Source of the DNA: an uncultured Prevotellaceae bacterium
Lineage (GTDB): Bacteria > Bacteroidota > Bacteroidia > Bacteroidales > Bacteroidaceae
Direction of reading: 5' to 3'
DNA length: 64,000 bases
Assembly (NCBI GenBank): GCA_900318995.1
Contig: ONMR01000001.1
Span: 186,001 to 250,000, forward strand
The position numbers and the translations under genes are program-made. Of the stretch, positions 1-7,172 are shown piece by piece; within the stretch, counting starts at the first letter, position 1, and the number at the start of each line of letters is the position of its first letter. Below the pieces are notes generated by a model, which saw only the letters and a list, made by a program, of their open reading frames with translations, made no database searches and had not been told where the DNA came from.

Positions 1-1
1 A

Positions 2-388
2 GACAGGTTGCAGATTATATATCCGGGTTATGAGGTGGTTGATACAGAGATTAACAGTACCCACTATATCATCAGGATGAAGGAGGATGAGTTTTTTCCT
101 CCTGTTGAAATTGTTGCTGAGCGTATCACGGAACAAACTATGTATGGTCCGATACCGCTTAAGTCTAAACCTCTGCTTGTATTGAATGGCAGAATCATAA
201 CCAGGGGAGACCTTGCATGGATAGGCATAGACGCTACAAAAACAGTATTTACCAAGAGAGAGTTGGCACGTATTTTTGGAATCAAAGCCCGAAAGATAAA
301 GGAATATAGAGTCCTGCATGATATCACGGCAATTCATAAGTGGGGGACTAATGCATGGTATGGAGCGATTGAAGTGGATACCAAATAA
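2..388 (+). CDS. Plug-like secreted protein, 5' end outside the window
   Basis: The frame is open to the left edge, so the N-terminus is missing; about 128 residues are visible. The visible part starts with a PGYE turn like the end of a carboxypeptidase-regulatory-like beta-sandwich. It continues with a KPLLVLNGR strand and a C-terminal run ending in a Trp-Tyr-Gly-Ala-Ile-Glu-Val-Asp-Thr-Lys stretch. This resembles the end of a TonB-receptor plug domain without a barrel, and the gene at 9232-10077 has the same arrangement. It is probably an exported paralogue of that protein. Whether it has a signal peptide cannot be seen. The family assignment is inference from pattern only. Confidence 0.6.
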   Translation, partial: DRLQIIYPGYEVVDTEINSTHYIIRMKEDEFFPPVEIVAERITEQTMYGPIPLKSKPLLVLNGRIITRGDLAWIGIDATKTVFTKRELARIFGIKARKIKEYRVLHDITAIHKWGTNAWYGAIEVDTK

Positions 389-393
389 TAATC

Positions 394-536
394 CGCCAAA
401 GTGTCCCACGCGCATCGGCCCAGTGGGGTTTGTGAGCGGGGTTGGTGTGGGACACACCCCCTTGGAAGGGGGTATGTAACACACGCACCTGCGTCAGAGG
501 GTGCTCACGGTTAGGTGACTGCGGGACACTTTGGCG
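394..536. repeat. 143-bp palindromic element, copy 1
   Basis: The ends are perfect 14-bp inverted repeats: CGCCAAAGTGTCCC at 394-407 and its complement at 523-536. Inside are further small palindromes, for example a GTGTGGGACACAC motif and a CCCCC/GGGGG hairpin. A second copy of exactly the same length lies at 10777-10919. It has no coding capacity of its own. It looks like a MITE or REP-type element, but no target-site duplication was established. Confidence 0.75.
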
Positions 537-557
537 AGTTCTTCCGCAGGTACAAAT

Positions 558-609
558 GTATTGGTGCGAGCGAATGCCTGGAGCGAGACCGCGGTCCCGG
601 AGGGCCGCC
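558..609 (+). repeat. GTATTGG...GGGCCGCC module, diverged copy
   Basis: This is a diverged relative of the 99-bp module at 6703-6801 and 10941-11039. It shares the GTATTGG start, the GCGAGCGA-type core and the GGTCCCGGAGGGCCGCC end. Like the copy at 10941 it sits about 20 bp after a 143-bp palindromic element. Its function is unknown. Confidence 0.6.
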
Positions 610-659
610 AAGCGACCAAAGGGAGCACATTTGACGGAGTCAAATTAAAATAAGGTCCC

Positions 660-705
660 GGGTACGACAAGAGGGAGGCTGAAAACCTCCCTCTTGTTCG
701 TACCC
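660..705 (+). terminator. Long hairpin, possible terminator or RNA stem
   Basis: GGGTACGA (660-667) pairs with TCGTACCC (698-705), and the next 11 bases pair on both sides with one bulged T and a 7-nt loop. This gives a 19-bp stem. No T-tract follows directly, so termination is not certain. A homologous hairpin lies at 6846-6890. Confidence 0.5.
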
Positions 706-812
706 AGAAGGATCCCTGTTTTCGAACCAGACTCATAGAGGAGTTAGATGTGCTGTGCAGACTGGCAGCGAAGTATAAGGCCGTAAAGTGATTGCAACAG
801 TTTTGCAACGCC
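700..812 (+). repeat. 113-bp repeat with a coding relic, copy 1
   Basis: This matches 9059-9171 with three differences by eye. Codons 723-791 read as a peptide ending Arg-Leu-Ala-Ala-Lys-Tyr-Lys-Ala-Val-Lys-stop. A diverged third copy after 6890 keeps the spaced residues (R-T, E-L-D, L-C, K-x-K), so the stretch was once coding. It is probably the 3' end of a lost gene, carried along with the hairpin before it and the promoter dyad after it. Confidence 0.65.
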
Positions 813-847
813 TTTTTGTTTTGATGATTAGTGCATGATTACATTTG
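792..847 (+). promoter_or_regulatory. TTGCAA dyad and promoter for 867
   Basis: TTGCAA (792-797) and TTGCAA (803-808) are followed by TACATTTG (840-847), a match to the Bacteroidetes -7 box TAnnTTTG. A TTTG at 815-818 could be the -33 box. The same arrangement precedes 4568 and 9232. Confidence 0.55.
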
Positions 848-866
848 TCACAAAAAACAGTGAATT

Positions 867-1286
867 ATGAAAAAGCATTTGGTTCTTCTTGTAATTCTGT
901 TGTTACAGACAGCAACGGTTTTCCTGTCTGCTCAGAGTAAGCCTAAAGCAGGTGATACAATCTCCGGTATTGTTATTACTGACCGTGGAGGATTGACTAT
1001 GGTCACTCTCACTGAAAGAGATGCGTCTGACCGTATTGTGGCTCATGCTGTCACCGATTTTGAGGGTAAATTCTCTTTCAAGTTGGTCAACCCAAAAGAC
1101 AGGATAGTTATTGATTCTGTAAAATATGAGACTGTAGATATACCTATTGATAAAACATATTTAAGGATAAAGATGAAAGAAAAGGTGACACCTCACCCGG
1201 AGGGCCCGGCTATTCCATTTCCTCTGCGTGAAGCGGCAGATGTGGTAGATTCAATAGATATGTCTGAATTTGAAAATCTTATGTAA
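867..1286 (+). CDS. Secreted carboxypeptidase-regulatory-like domain protein
   Basis: The 139-residue product starts with a signal peptide (Lys-Lys, then a long Leu/Val core, cut near FLSAQ). Residues about 28-110 form a single carboxypeptidase-regulatory-like beta-sandwich. This part is clearly paralogous to the N-terminal half of the protein at 9232-10077: both have AGDxISGVV, then DRIVA, then DxEGKF. Such domains usually sit at the N-terminus of TonB-dependent receptors. Here it stands alone and ends in an acidic tail, so it may be a cut-down relative. It is transcribed from the dyad promoter at 792-847. The partner is unknown. Confidence 0.75.
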   Translation: MKKHLVLLVILLLQTATVFLSAQSKPKAGDTISGIVITDRGGLTMVTLTERDASDRIVAHAVTDFEGKFSFKLVNPKDRIVIDSVKYETVDIPIDKTYLRIKMKEKVTPHPEGPAIPFPLREAADVVDSIDMSEFENLM

Positions 1287-1402
1287 ATATCATATGGCGT
1301 ACGGCATTCAGATGCCGCACTATGAAAACAAATAACCGGAAAGACGTATTTTCATTATAATTCCGTTTATAGAACAGACGACCAAAATAATTATATAGCT
1401 AT

Positions 1403-1897
1403 ATGAGAAAGATCATACTGTATTTGTTGTTTGCTGTTGTTTCTATGCTGGCTAGCTTTCCTGTGAATGCCCAACAGACGGACGCAGCAAAAGACAATGC
1501 GGAACTGCAGGCTAAACTGGATTCTACACTTGAAAGGGTTAGTAAATTGAGCCAGTTGAGCAGTGAGCAGCTGGATTCCTTGTATCGTAAGAATCTTGAA
1601 GAGGCGCACAAGCCAATAGCGTTAGCTCCAAAAGCGGGCGGCAGTATAAACGGGCATGTACTTGATGTTGACGGTAATGTTATCAAAGGTAAGGCGAGGG
1701 TATGTGAACGCGATATTGTGGACCGTGCGGTTACCATTTACAATTGTGACTTTAATGACGGTTTCTTTATGCTGTTTGGAATAAAAAGTACAGAGAACTA
1801 TCTGACGTTTGAAGCCGAAGGGTATGAGACTCAGAGATATCCGATTGACCGAAGCACCTATGAGGTCAGGCTGAAACCTTTATCCGATAATAAATAA
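1403..1897 (+). CDS. Secreted protein with a helical region and a carboxypeptidase-regulatory-like domain
   Basis: The product has 164 residues. A signal peptide ends near PVNAQ (about residue 24). A charged helical stretch (residues about 25-70) follows, then a beta-sandwich from GGSINGHVLDVDG to the end with the usual GYET turn. It is followed after 7 bases by the gene at 1905, so the two are probably co-transcribed. The domain is a paralogue of the one at 867-1286 but more diverged. No enzymatic motif is visible; the role is probably structural or surface-related, which is inference. Confidence 0.7.
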   Translation: MRKIILYLLFAVVSMLASFPVNAQQTDAAKDNAELQAKLDSTLERVSKLSQLSSEQLDSLYRKNLEEAHKPIALAPKAGGSINGHVLDVDGNVIKGKARVCERDIVDRAVTIYNCDFNDGFFMLFGIKSTENYLTFEAEGYETQRYPIDRSTYEVRLKPLSDNK

Positions 1898-1904
1898 TGA
1901 AACT

Positions 1905-2660
1905 ATGAATAAAAAAGTATTTAAATTGGCCATATCCAGCCTGATGCTGACATTTGCTATGCCGGCTATGTCACAGGGGACAGATGAGTATTTACAACCC
2001 TGCGACATTACTCTCCCTAAATATGAGGCGGTATATTCGGGTAATATATTTGAGGACCCTGAAGGTTTTGAGAACCAGATGAAGGCTATTAGAAATAACC
2101 CCAGGACGTATGACACTGAGTGTTGGAGTATAAGGGAGGAGCCTTCTTTTGAGGAGAGCTATGAGATAAAGTGTTATTTCAACCGTCAGTCGGAGAAATT
2201 CCGGCTTGAGATGATGGTGCAGAATCAGCAGAATCCACATGTTCTGGAGATAGATGAGGAGTCAGCATATCGGATTCAGACGCTGATTGATGCGGCTGTA
2301 TATTCAGCCAGCAATCTTCCTGACAGGAAATGGATGCAGCAGAAGTTGGATATCTTAAAGTCAGGTGATGGAGTAATGGCATCGCTTGTAGGTCTTGACG
2401 GCACTTTTTATAAATTCTTCAACAGGCAATACGGCGCTAAATGCTGGTCACCAAAAGGTGGCAACAATGCCGCGCTCGTATCAGTAGTGAAAGCAATATA
2501 TAATGCCATCGGTTACAAAGACACAGAAAGGATAAAAACCAAGCTTGATGACATCAAAAGCCTTACCAGAAAATACGCCTCATTGCTCCAGGAACCGTAC
2601 CGTGAGTATTATCTGCTGCGTATTGACAAGAAACCAGCCAATTGGGTGTTTGATTTTTGA
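1905..2660 (+). CDS. Secreted protein of unknown function
   Basis: The 251-residue product begins with a signal peptide (MNKKVFKLA, hydrophobic core, cut near AMSQG). The mature part is mixed charge with no membrane segment and no catalytic motif I recognise. A central part around residues 85-180 contains a FYKFFNRQYG stretch, and the C-terminus is helical and lysine-rich. It lies 7 bases after 1403-1897 and is followed by a hairpin terminator, so it closes a short operon. Export to the periplasm is likely from the signal peptide; nothing more can be said. Confidence 0.7.
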   Translation: MNKKVFKLAISSLMLTFAMPAMSQGTDEYLQPCDITLPKYEAVYSGNIFEDPEGFENQMKAIRNNPRTYDTECWSIREEPSFEESYEIKCYFNRQSEKFRLEMMVQNQQNPHVLEIDEESAYRIQTLIDAAVYSASNLPDRKWMQQKLDILKSGDGVMASLVGLDGTFYKFFNRQYGAKCWSPKGGNNAALVSVVKAIYNAIGYKDTERIKTKLDDIKSLTRKYASLLQEPYREYYLLRIDKKPANWVFDF

Positions 2661-2692
2661 CACAGAAGGGTCGTTTCCCTGTGTCATTTTTT
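2659..2692 (+). terminator. GACACAG hairpin terminator
   Basis: GACACAG (2659-2665) pairs with CTGTGTC (2679-2685), with an inner GGG/CCC, and a T-run ends at 2692. Closely related hairpins follow the genes ending at 4368 and 10077, so it belongs to the repeated furniture of this cluster. Confidence 0.75.
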
Positions 2693-2706
2693 GAAAAAAG
2701 TCTGCA

Positions 2707-2738
2707 TTTGTGAATATATGTAAAAAAACATATATTTG
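2707..2738 (+). promoter_or_regulatory. Promoter for the LRR protein
   Basis: TTTG at 2707-2710 and TATATTTG at 2731-2738 match the Bacteroidetes -33 and -7 boxes with a 20-bp spacer. The ATG at 2767 lies about 28 bp downstream. Confidence 0.6.
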
Positions 2739-2766
2739 CAAATGCAACCTTTTTAATTAATTGATT

Positions 2767-4368
2767 ATGAAAAGAGTCCTTTTGCTTCTGTTCTTGTTTA
2801 CCTGCGCTGTTTGCTGTGTCTTTGCGCAGACGTTTGAATCGGGCGGAATACAGTACGTTATTTTGTCATCAGCTGATAAGACCGTTGCCGTTGAGCGTTA
2901 TTGCGGTGATTCTGTCGGTAGTGTAATTATTCCTAAAACTGTAAGATTTGATGATGAGTATGCTGTAAAAGAGATTAAGGACGGCGCTTTCTACTGTTGT
3001 AAAGGCTTGAGTTCAATCAGCATACCGGATGGCGTCACAACCATCGGATACTCTGCTTTTATGTTCTGCGGCGGGCTTTCTTCAATCCGCATTCCTAAAA
3101 GTGTCACAAGCATTGAAAGTGATGCTTTTTCATATTGTGAGGGTGTGACATCAATAAAGGTTGATCGCAAAAATCCCGTATATGACAGCCGTAAGGGTTG
3201 TAATGCAATTATTGAGACAGCAACGAATACTTTGTTTACGGGATGTAAAAACACTGTTATTCCCAAGAGCGTAACCAAAATCGGAAATTGTGCTTTCTTT
3301 GGTTGTACCGGCTTGACTTCAATAACTATTCCTGATGGTGTAACCAGCATAGGCTTCTATGCATTCCGCGCTTGTAACGGCTTGACATCGATAAACATTC
3401 CTCAAAGTGTCGCTTCCATAATAGAGTTTGCTTTTATGAATTGTGAAGGGCTTGTTTCTGTGAATATACCGGAGGGTGTTGAAAGCATTGGGGGGAGTGC
3501 ATTCTACGGTTGTAACGCTCTTAACTCTGTAAAGATTCCCGCAAGTGTCAGTAATATTGGAACAGAGGCTTTCGGCAGGTGCACCAGCCTGACATCTATA
3601 GTTGTCCATCCCGATAATGCAATGTATGACAGCCGTGAGAACTGTAATGCAATTATTGAAACAGCCACAAAATCCTTAATTTCGGGATGCAAAAACACTG
3701 TTATCCCCAAGGATGTTACATGTATTTCAGACAGAGCTTTTTTTGGCTGTTCAGATCTTTCCAAAATAACCATTCCTGATGGAGTGACAAAAATCAGGTT
3801 TGAGGCATTCCGTGAGTGCAGCAGCCTCAAGAAGATAAACATCCCTTCAAGTGTCACAGAGATAGGGCCTAGTGTATTCTATGATTGTGATGGCTTGATG
3901 GAAATAACCGTTGCTCCCCAAAACTCAAAGTTTGATAGTCGCGATGGCTGTAATGCTATAATTGAGACTGCGTCAAATACGCTGTTGTATGGATGCAAAA
4001 CGACAGTTGTTCCTAAAAGCGTTATAAAAATAGGACCAAAGGCTTTTGCACGTCTCACTGGCATAACTTCAATCATTATTCCTGATGGCGTAACGGGCAT
4101 CGGATATAATGCATTTGAAGTTTGCCCCGACCTTACCTCTATAACGATTCCATTAAGTGTAACGGGTATTGAATTCGGGGTTTTTTCCTATTGCCGTAAC
4201 TTGAGTCATGTCATATCAAAAATAGAGGATCCTTTTGAACTTGAACGTAATCCGTTTAGTGGAATTTCTGATGATTGTGTCCTGACAGTTCCCGCAGGAA
4301 CGCGCAGTGCATATATTGCCGCAGGGTGGACTGAAGATATGTTCAAAGGCGGAATCATTGAAAAATGA
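2767..4368 (+). CDS. BspA-like leucine-rich repeat surface protein
   Basis: The 533-residue product starts with a signal peptide (MKRVLLLLFLF, cut near VFAQT). The body is a series of about 23-residue repeats of the LRR_5/BspA type, with recurring IP-x-G/S-V-T-x-I and A-F-x-x-C units. About every 130 residues a YDSR..CNAIIETA insert breaks the repeats; four such inserts are visible, beginning near residues 140, 285, 393 and elsewhere. In Tannerella and other Bacteroidetes, BspA proteins bind host matrix or other bacteria. No C-terminal sorting signal is obvious. I chose the ATG at 2767 over the TTG two codons upstream. It is flanked by its own promoter and terminators. Confidence 0.85.
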   Translation: MKRVLLLLFLFTCAVCCVFAQTFESGGIQYVILSSADKTVAVERYCGDSVGSVIIPKTVRFDDEYAVKEIKDGAFYCCKGLSSISIPDGVTTIGYSAFMFCGGLSSIRIPKSVTSIESDAFSYCEGVTSIKVDRKNPVYDSRKGCNAIIETATNTLFTGCKNTVIPKSVTKIGNCAFFGCTGLTSITIPDGVTSIGFYAFRACNGLTSINIPQSVASIIEFAFMNCEGLVSVNIPEGVESIGGSAFYGCNALNSVKIPASVSNIGTEAFGRCTSLTSIVVHPDNAMYDSRENCNAIIETATKSLISGCKNTVIPKDVTCISDRAFFGCSDLSKITIPDGVTKIRFEAFRECSSLKKINIPSSVTEIGPSVFYDCDGLMEITVAPQNSKFDSRDGCNAIIETASNTLLYGCKTTVVPKSVIKIGPKAFARLTGITSIIIPDGVTGIGYNAFEVCPDLTSITIPLSVTGIEFGVFSYCRNLSHVISKIEDPFELERNPFSGISDDCVLTVPAGTRSAYIAAGWTEDMFKGGIIEK

Positions 4369-4401
4369 CACAGTAGGGTTGTTTCCCTGTGCCATTTAAA
4401 A

Positions 4402-4436
4402 AAAGAAACGGACCCGTGTGGGCCCGTTTTCTTTTT
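4402..4436 (+). terminator. Terminator after the LRR protein
   Basis: AACGG.CCC (4407-4415) pairs with GGG.CCGTT (4420-4428) around a GTGT loop, then a T-rich tail follows. A GACACAG-type hairpin lies just before it, overlapping the stop codon region at 4367. Confidence 0.75.
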
Positions 4437-4449
4437 ACTTGTGTGCATG

Positions 4450-4507
4450 TTGCAACGGTTTTGCAACGCCAAATCCTTGTATCTCATCACGTATACATAT
4501 AGTTTTG
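4450..4507 (+). promoter_or_regulatory. TTGCAA dyad and promoter for 4568
   Basis: GTTGCAA/TTGCAAC form a perfect dyad (core hexamers 4450-4455 and 4461-4466). A TAGTTTTG -7-like box is at 4500-4507, and CTTG at 4477-4480 could be a weak -33 box. The spacing from the dyad to the -7 box matches the copies before 867 and 9232. Confidence 0.5.
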
Positions 4508-4567
4508 CAGCAAATCAGATATGAAGAAAATCTTTGCTGTAGTATCATTGGCCTATAATGTGCAGTT

Positions 4568-5089
4568 ATGAAAATCCGTAGGAGAAAGAATATAATCCTC
4601 CTGTTTACAATGCTGCTTTTGCAAGCAGCTGCTGTCTATGTGTCTGCTCAGGATAACAATTCTGAAGGTAATAATTCAGGCGTGTCGGAGCATGTAGCCT
4701 ACATTCATACAGGAGTCTGGGTGTCAAATGGCTCATATCGAATAACTTATCACGCTAAAACCGATTCCGGGCAAGTTAATATGCAGGTAACCTTCCTGTT
4801 TGATAAATATAAATTTAAGGAAAGGAAGAAGCACAATTATATAAGATACAAAAAGAAATACAAGCAATTGTATTTGGACAAATACGGTGAGATATTCCTG
4901 GATGTTGCGGATTGGATATATACCAAAACAGATCTTCTTGATAAAAACCAGCGCATAACTTATTTCATTAAGAATGATGTGAAAAAGCCTGATTTGTCCT
5001 ATTATGAAGGGCATTATGGGGTTACGATGAATGAAACGCACATTACTGCGGAAAACATGATTTCCCTATTTCAGGAAATCTATAGATAA
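4568..5089 (+). CDS. Secreted protein with MKIRR-type leader, unknown function
   Basis: The product has 173 residues. Its leader (MKIRRRK, a hydrophobic stretch with LLLQAAAV, cut near VSAQD) is shared with the genes at 5342, 9232 and 10049, which points to a common origin of their 5' ends. The mature part is rich in Lys and Tyr with no recognised domain; it ends with helical ENMISLFQEIYR. It is probably periplasmic or surface-exposed. The following 250 bp contain no gene. Confidence 0.65.
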   Translation: MKIRRRKNIILLFTMLLLQAAAVYVSAQDNNSEGNNSGVSEHVAYIHTGVWVSNGSYRITYHAKTDSGQVNMQVTFLFDKYKFKERKKHNYIRYKKKYKQLYLDKYGEIFLDVADWIYTKTDLLDKNQRITYFIKNDVKKPDLSYYEGHYGVTMNETHITAENMISLFQEIYR

Positions 5090-5341
5090 CTATCCCGTGC
5101 ACGTGAAAGCAGTACAATTGGGGACTGTCCCCGGACTAAGAAAAAGTAGGTGGATCTTCTTCATAAGTTTGAAAAAGAAATCCAGAGTTCATTCCTTTCG
5201 CAGGAACTCAAGGCATCTTATATAGCACAAAAGTATCGTTTCCCTGTGTCACATTTATGTTTTATTATAAAATGTGCCTTTAACACAAGACGCATTTTCC
5301 GTATAAATCAGTTTAGATAGCAAACAACCAAAGAAATTTCT
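5090..5341. other. Gene-free spacer with a terminator relic
   Basis: A GGGGA-CTG-TCCCC hairpin near 5118-5132 resembles the stem of the terminator at 9023-9058, and a partial copy of the TCGTTTCCCTGTGTC half-hairpin lies near 5236. Both look like decayed copies of the cluster's repeated terminators. Nothing else was seen. Confidence 0.4.
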
Positions 5342-5674
5342 ATGAAGATCCGTAGAATCAAAATATGGCTCTCCCGCAGGTGGAGTCACGTGGTTTCAGG
5401 CGTAACGCTTTTGCTGCTTTCTCTGTTTTGCAACTCCTGTAAGACTACTTCGGCCGTTAACCGTTCTCAAGTAAACACCAAGGATGCTGTATCTGTAAAA
5501 AGAGATACAGTTGCTCTGACTCAGCTCACAGCCGATATGATAGATAAAGTTCGTGCGTATCCCAAAGAGAGCGATCTTTATAGGCAGACGGCATATGGGC
5601 CACCGGAATTGGTGAGGAAATTGGAAAAGCAAAATAAAAAAGAACGCCGCAAGGCAAGAAGAGCCGAAAAATAA
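5342..5674 (+). CDS. Small lipoprotein, MKIRR-type leader
   Basis: The 110-residue product has an MKIRRIK leader, a hydrophobic segment and a lipobox-like end (LFCNSCKT), so Cys33 or Cys30 is probably lipidated. The mature part is short and hydrophilic, with a very basic tail (KKERRKARRAEK). No domain is recognised. It is followed after 19 bases by the FISUMP gene at 5694, so the two may be co-transcribed. Confidence 0.65.
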   Translation: MKIRRIKIWLSRRWSHVVSGVTLLLLSLFCNSCKTTSAVNRSQVNTKDAVSVKRDTVALTQLTADMIDKVRAYPKESDLYRQTAYGPPELVRKLEKQNKKERRKARRAEK

Positions 5675-5693
5675 ATCTTAATTTTATTGCATT

Positions 5694-6689
5694 ATGAGTA
5701 AGGGAGTCCTTCTGTTTGTATTGGCATCGGTGCTCATGCCATTCTGCATTTCTGCAGAGGATTATGCAGTTAAAGGTTCGGTTTGGGATTTTGATACAGC
5801 AGAACCTATTAGTTCTGCAGCGGTATTAGTTTATCAGATAACAGGAAATGATACTACATTTTATGGCGGTTGTTCTACTGATGACAACGGTTCTTTCATT
5901 ATCGGTCAACTTAAAGCTGGCAACTATGTGCTACATGCTAAATCTGATAATCATTTCAATACCTCCAAGAGCTTTACACTCAGTTCCGAAAACGTCAAAG
6001 ACCTTGGTAAAATTACTATGAGAGCCGGAACAGGCGACCTGGATCCCGCTATTACGGCCGTAGTGGCAAAGATTGTTGATTACTTCCCGGAAAATGTATA
6101 CGTTGACCTGGGCCTGAGCGTCAAGTGGGCCATATGTAATGTGGGGGCCTATAAGCCCGAAGGCTATGGTGATTTATATGCCTGGGGTGAGACTATAACT
6201 AAGACGGAGTACAGTTACTCCACCTATAAGTACAGTGTGGACGGAGTCCGTGGCAATTATACCAAGTACTGCAATGAAGACAATAAGACTGTATTGGACT
6301 TGGAGGATGATGTGGCCCATGCCAAGTGGGGCGGCAACTGGCGAATGCCTACCAGTGCAGAAATGGATGAACTGCGCCGTGAGTGTAATTGGACCTGGAC
6401 AACAGAGAACGGTGTAAAAGGATTCCGGGTATCGGGCAAGAAAGAGGGGTTTGAGGAAAACTCAATTTTCCTTCCCGTCAACATGTTTAACGACTCGGTA
6501 GCAGTAGCTACACTACATCAGTATCCGGAATATGGTGTATACTGGTCAAGCACACTAAGTCATGAGAGCGGTAGTTTCCTGATGGGTGGTTGGGACCACG
6601 CAAACGGAATCTGGTTCTGTCGTGATGCGTCGATGGGCAACGCCTCTTATCGCAACGAAGGCCGTTCCATCCGTCCCGTCCACCCCTAA
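5694..6689 (+). CDS. Secreted FISUMP-domain protein with carboxypeptidase-regulatory-like domain
   Basis: The 331-residue product has a signal peptide (cut near CISAE), a beta-sandwich at about residues 23-110, a short linker, and a FISUMP (Fibrobacter succinogenes major paralogous) domain from about residue 136. Hallmarks are YVDLGLSVKWA.CNVGA, then YAWGE, then WGGNWRMPT, then VYWSST and the C-terminal SIRPVHP. This fold is related to C-type lectin/formylglycine-generating-enzyme-like folds and is common in secreted Bacteroidetes proteins. The C-terminal 50 residues, between YWSST and RPV, are where DGR-diversified relatives vary. A second FISUMP protein is at 10049-10774. Confidence 0.85.
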   Translation: MSKGVLLFVLASVLMPFCISAEDYAVKGSVWDFDTAEPISSAAVLVYQITGNDTTFYGGCSTDDNGSFIIGQLKAGNYVLHAKSDNHFNTSKSFTLSSENVKDLGKITMRAGTGDLDPAITAVVAKIVDYFPENVYVDLGLSVKWAICNVGAYKPEGYGDLYAWGETITKTEYSYSTYKYSVDGVRGNYTKYCNEDNKTVLDLEDDVAHAKWGGNWRMPTSAEMDELRRECNWTWTTENGVKGFRVSGKKEGFEENSIFLPVNMFNDSVAVATLHQYPEYGVYWSSTLSHESGSFLMGGWDHANGIWFCRDASMGNASYRNEGRSIRPVHP

Positions 6690-6702
6690 CCCGCGATATA
6701 AC

Positions 6703-6801
6703 GTATTGGGGCGAAGCGAGTATGCGAGCGAGAGCGGTCCCGGAGGGCCGCCCTGTTCGCTGTGGCGAACTAAAAAAAGGAACGGGTTCGGCCCCGGCGG
6801 C
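6703..6801 (+). repeat. 99-bp module, copy A
   Basis: By eye this is identical over its whole length to 10941-11039. Both copies follow a FISUMP gene and contain a TTCGC-TGTG-GCGAA hairpin, an A-tract and a GGCCCCGGCGGC end. The identity implies recent duplication or recombination between the two loci. Confidence 0.8.
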
Positions 6802-6845
6802 CGCTGTGGCGAACTAAAAAAAGGAACGGGTTCGGCCCCGGCGGC
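6758..6845 (+). repeat. Perfect 44-bp tandem duplication
   Basis: The unit from CGCTGTGGCGAAC to GGCCCCGGCGGC occurs at 6758-6801 and again, unchanged, at 6802-6845. A single copy is at 10996-11039. Confidence 0.9.
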
Positions 6846-6890
6846 GGGTACAAGAAAAGGGAGGTCCAAAAACCTCCCTTTCTTGTACCC
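6846..6890 (+). terminator. Long hairpin, homologous to 660-705
   Basis: GGGTACAAG... pairs with ...CTTGTACCC over about 18 bp with one bulged A and an A-rich loop. It has the same place and form as the hairpin at 660-705, followed by the same kind of coding relic. Confidence 0.5.
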
Positions 6891-6975
6891 TGAACTACAC
6901 CTATAGTCGAACCGCTTTATACCAGGAACTGGATGAACTGTGCCTGCTGGTGAGTAAGTTCAAGCATAGAGGATT
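6891..6975 (+). repeat. Diverged third copy of the relic repeat
   Basis: At the DNA level it is only loosely like 700-812. Read from the CGA at 6908, however, it gives Arg-Thr-x-Leu-x-x-x-Glu-Leu-Asp-x-Leu-Cys-x-Leu, the pattern of the other two copies. Conservation of the peptide rather than the DNA argues for a former gene end. Confidence 0.5.
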
Positions 6976-7083
6976 GTTATCAAATGAAATAGGAAAAGCT
7001 TACCGAATAAGCCCTATTCGCTGTTGCGAACTAAATAAGGAATAGGTTCTATCTCGGCAAGTAGGCTTTTTTCATATAATATA

Positions 7084-7115
7084 TTTGGTTAGATGCGGAA
7101 ATGATCCTATTTTTG
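7084..7115 (+). promoter_or_regulatory. Promoter for the AAA/DUF4143 ATPase
   Basis: TTTG at 7084-7087 and TATTTTTG at 7108-7115 are separated by 20 bp, the usual Bacteroidetes arrangement. The ATG at 7173 is about 57 bp downstream. Confidence 0.6.
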
Positions 7116-7172
7116 CGAATAAATGCAGAAAAGTGTTTTGGGTCGGCATTATTCTGCACTTAATTGTAGATT

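Noticed and set aside
700-812. Integron attC site
   Set aside because: The repeat sits between genes and includes a hairpin, but no RYYYAAC/GTTRRRY pair in the right layout and no integron integrase was found.
2991-4100. Several minus-strand frames in the LRR gene
   Set aside because: They repeat with the LRR units and are antisense shadows of the repeated coding sequence.
6540-6686. FISUMP gene ends as remote targets of the phage DGR
   Set aside because: The DNA does not align with the TR; only the protein fold is similar.
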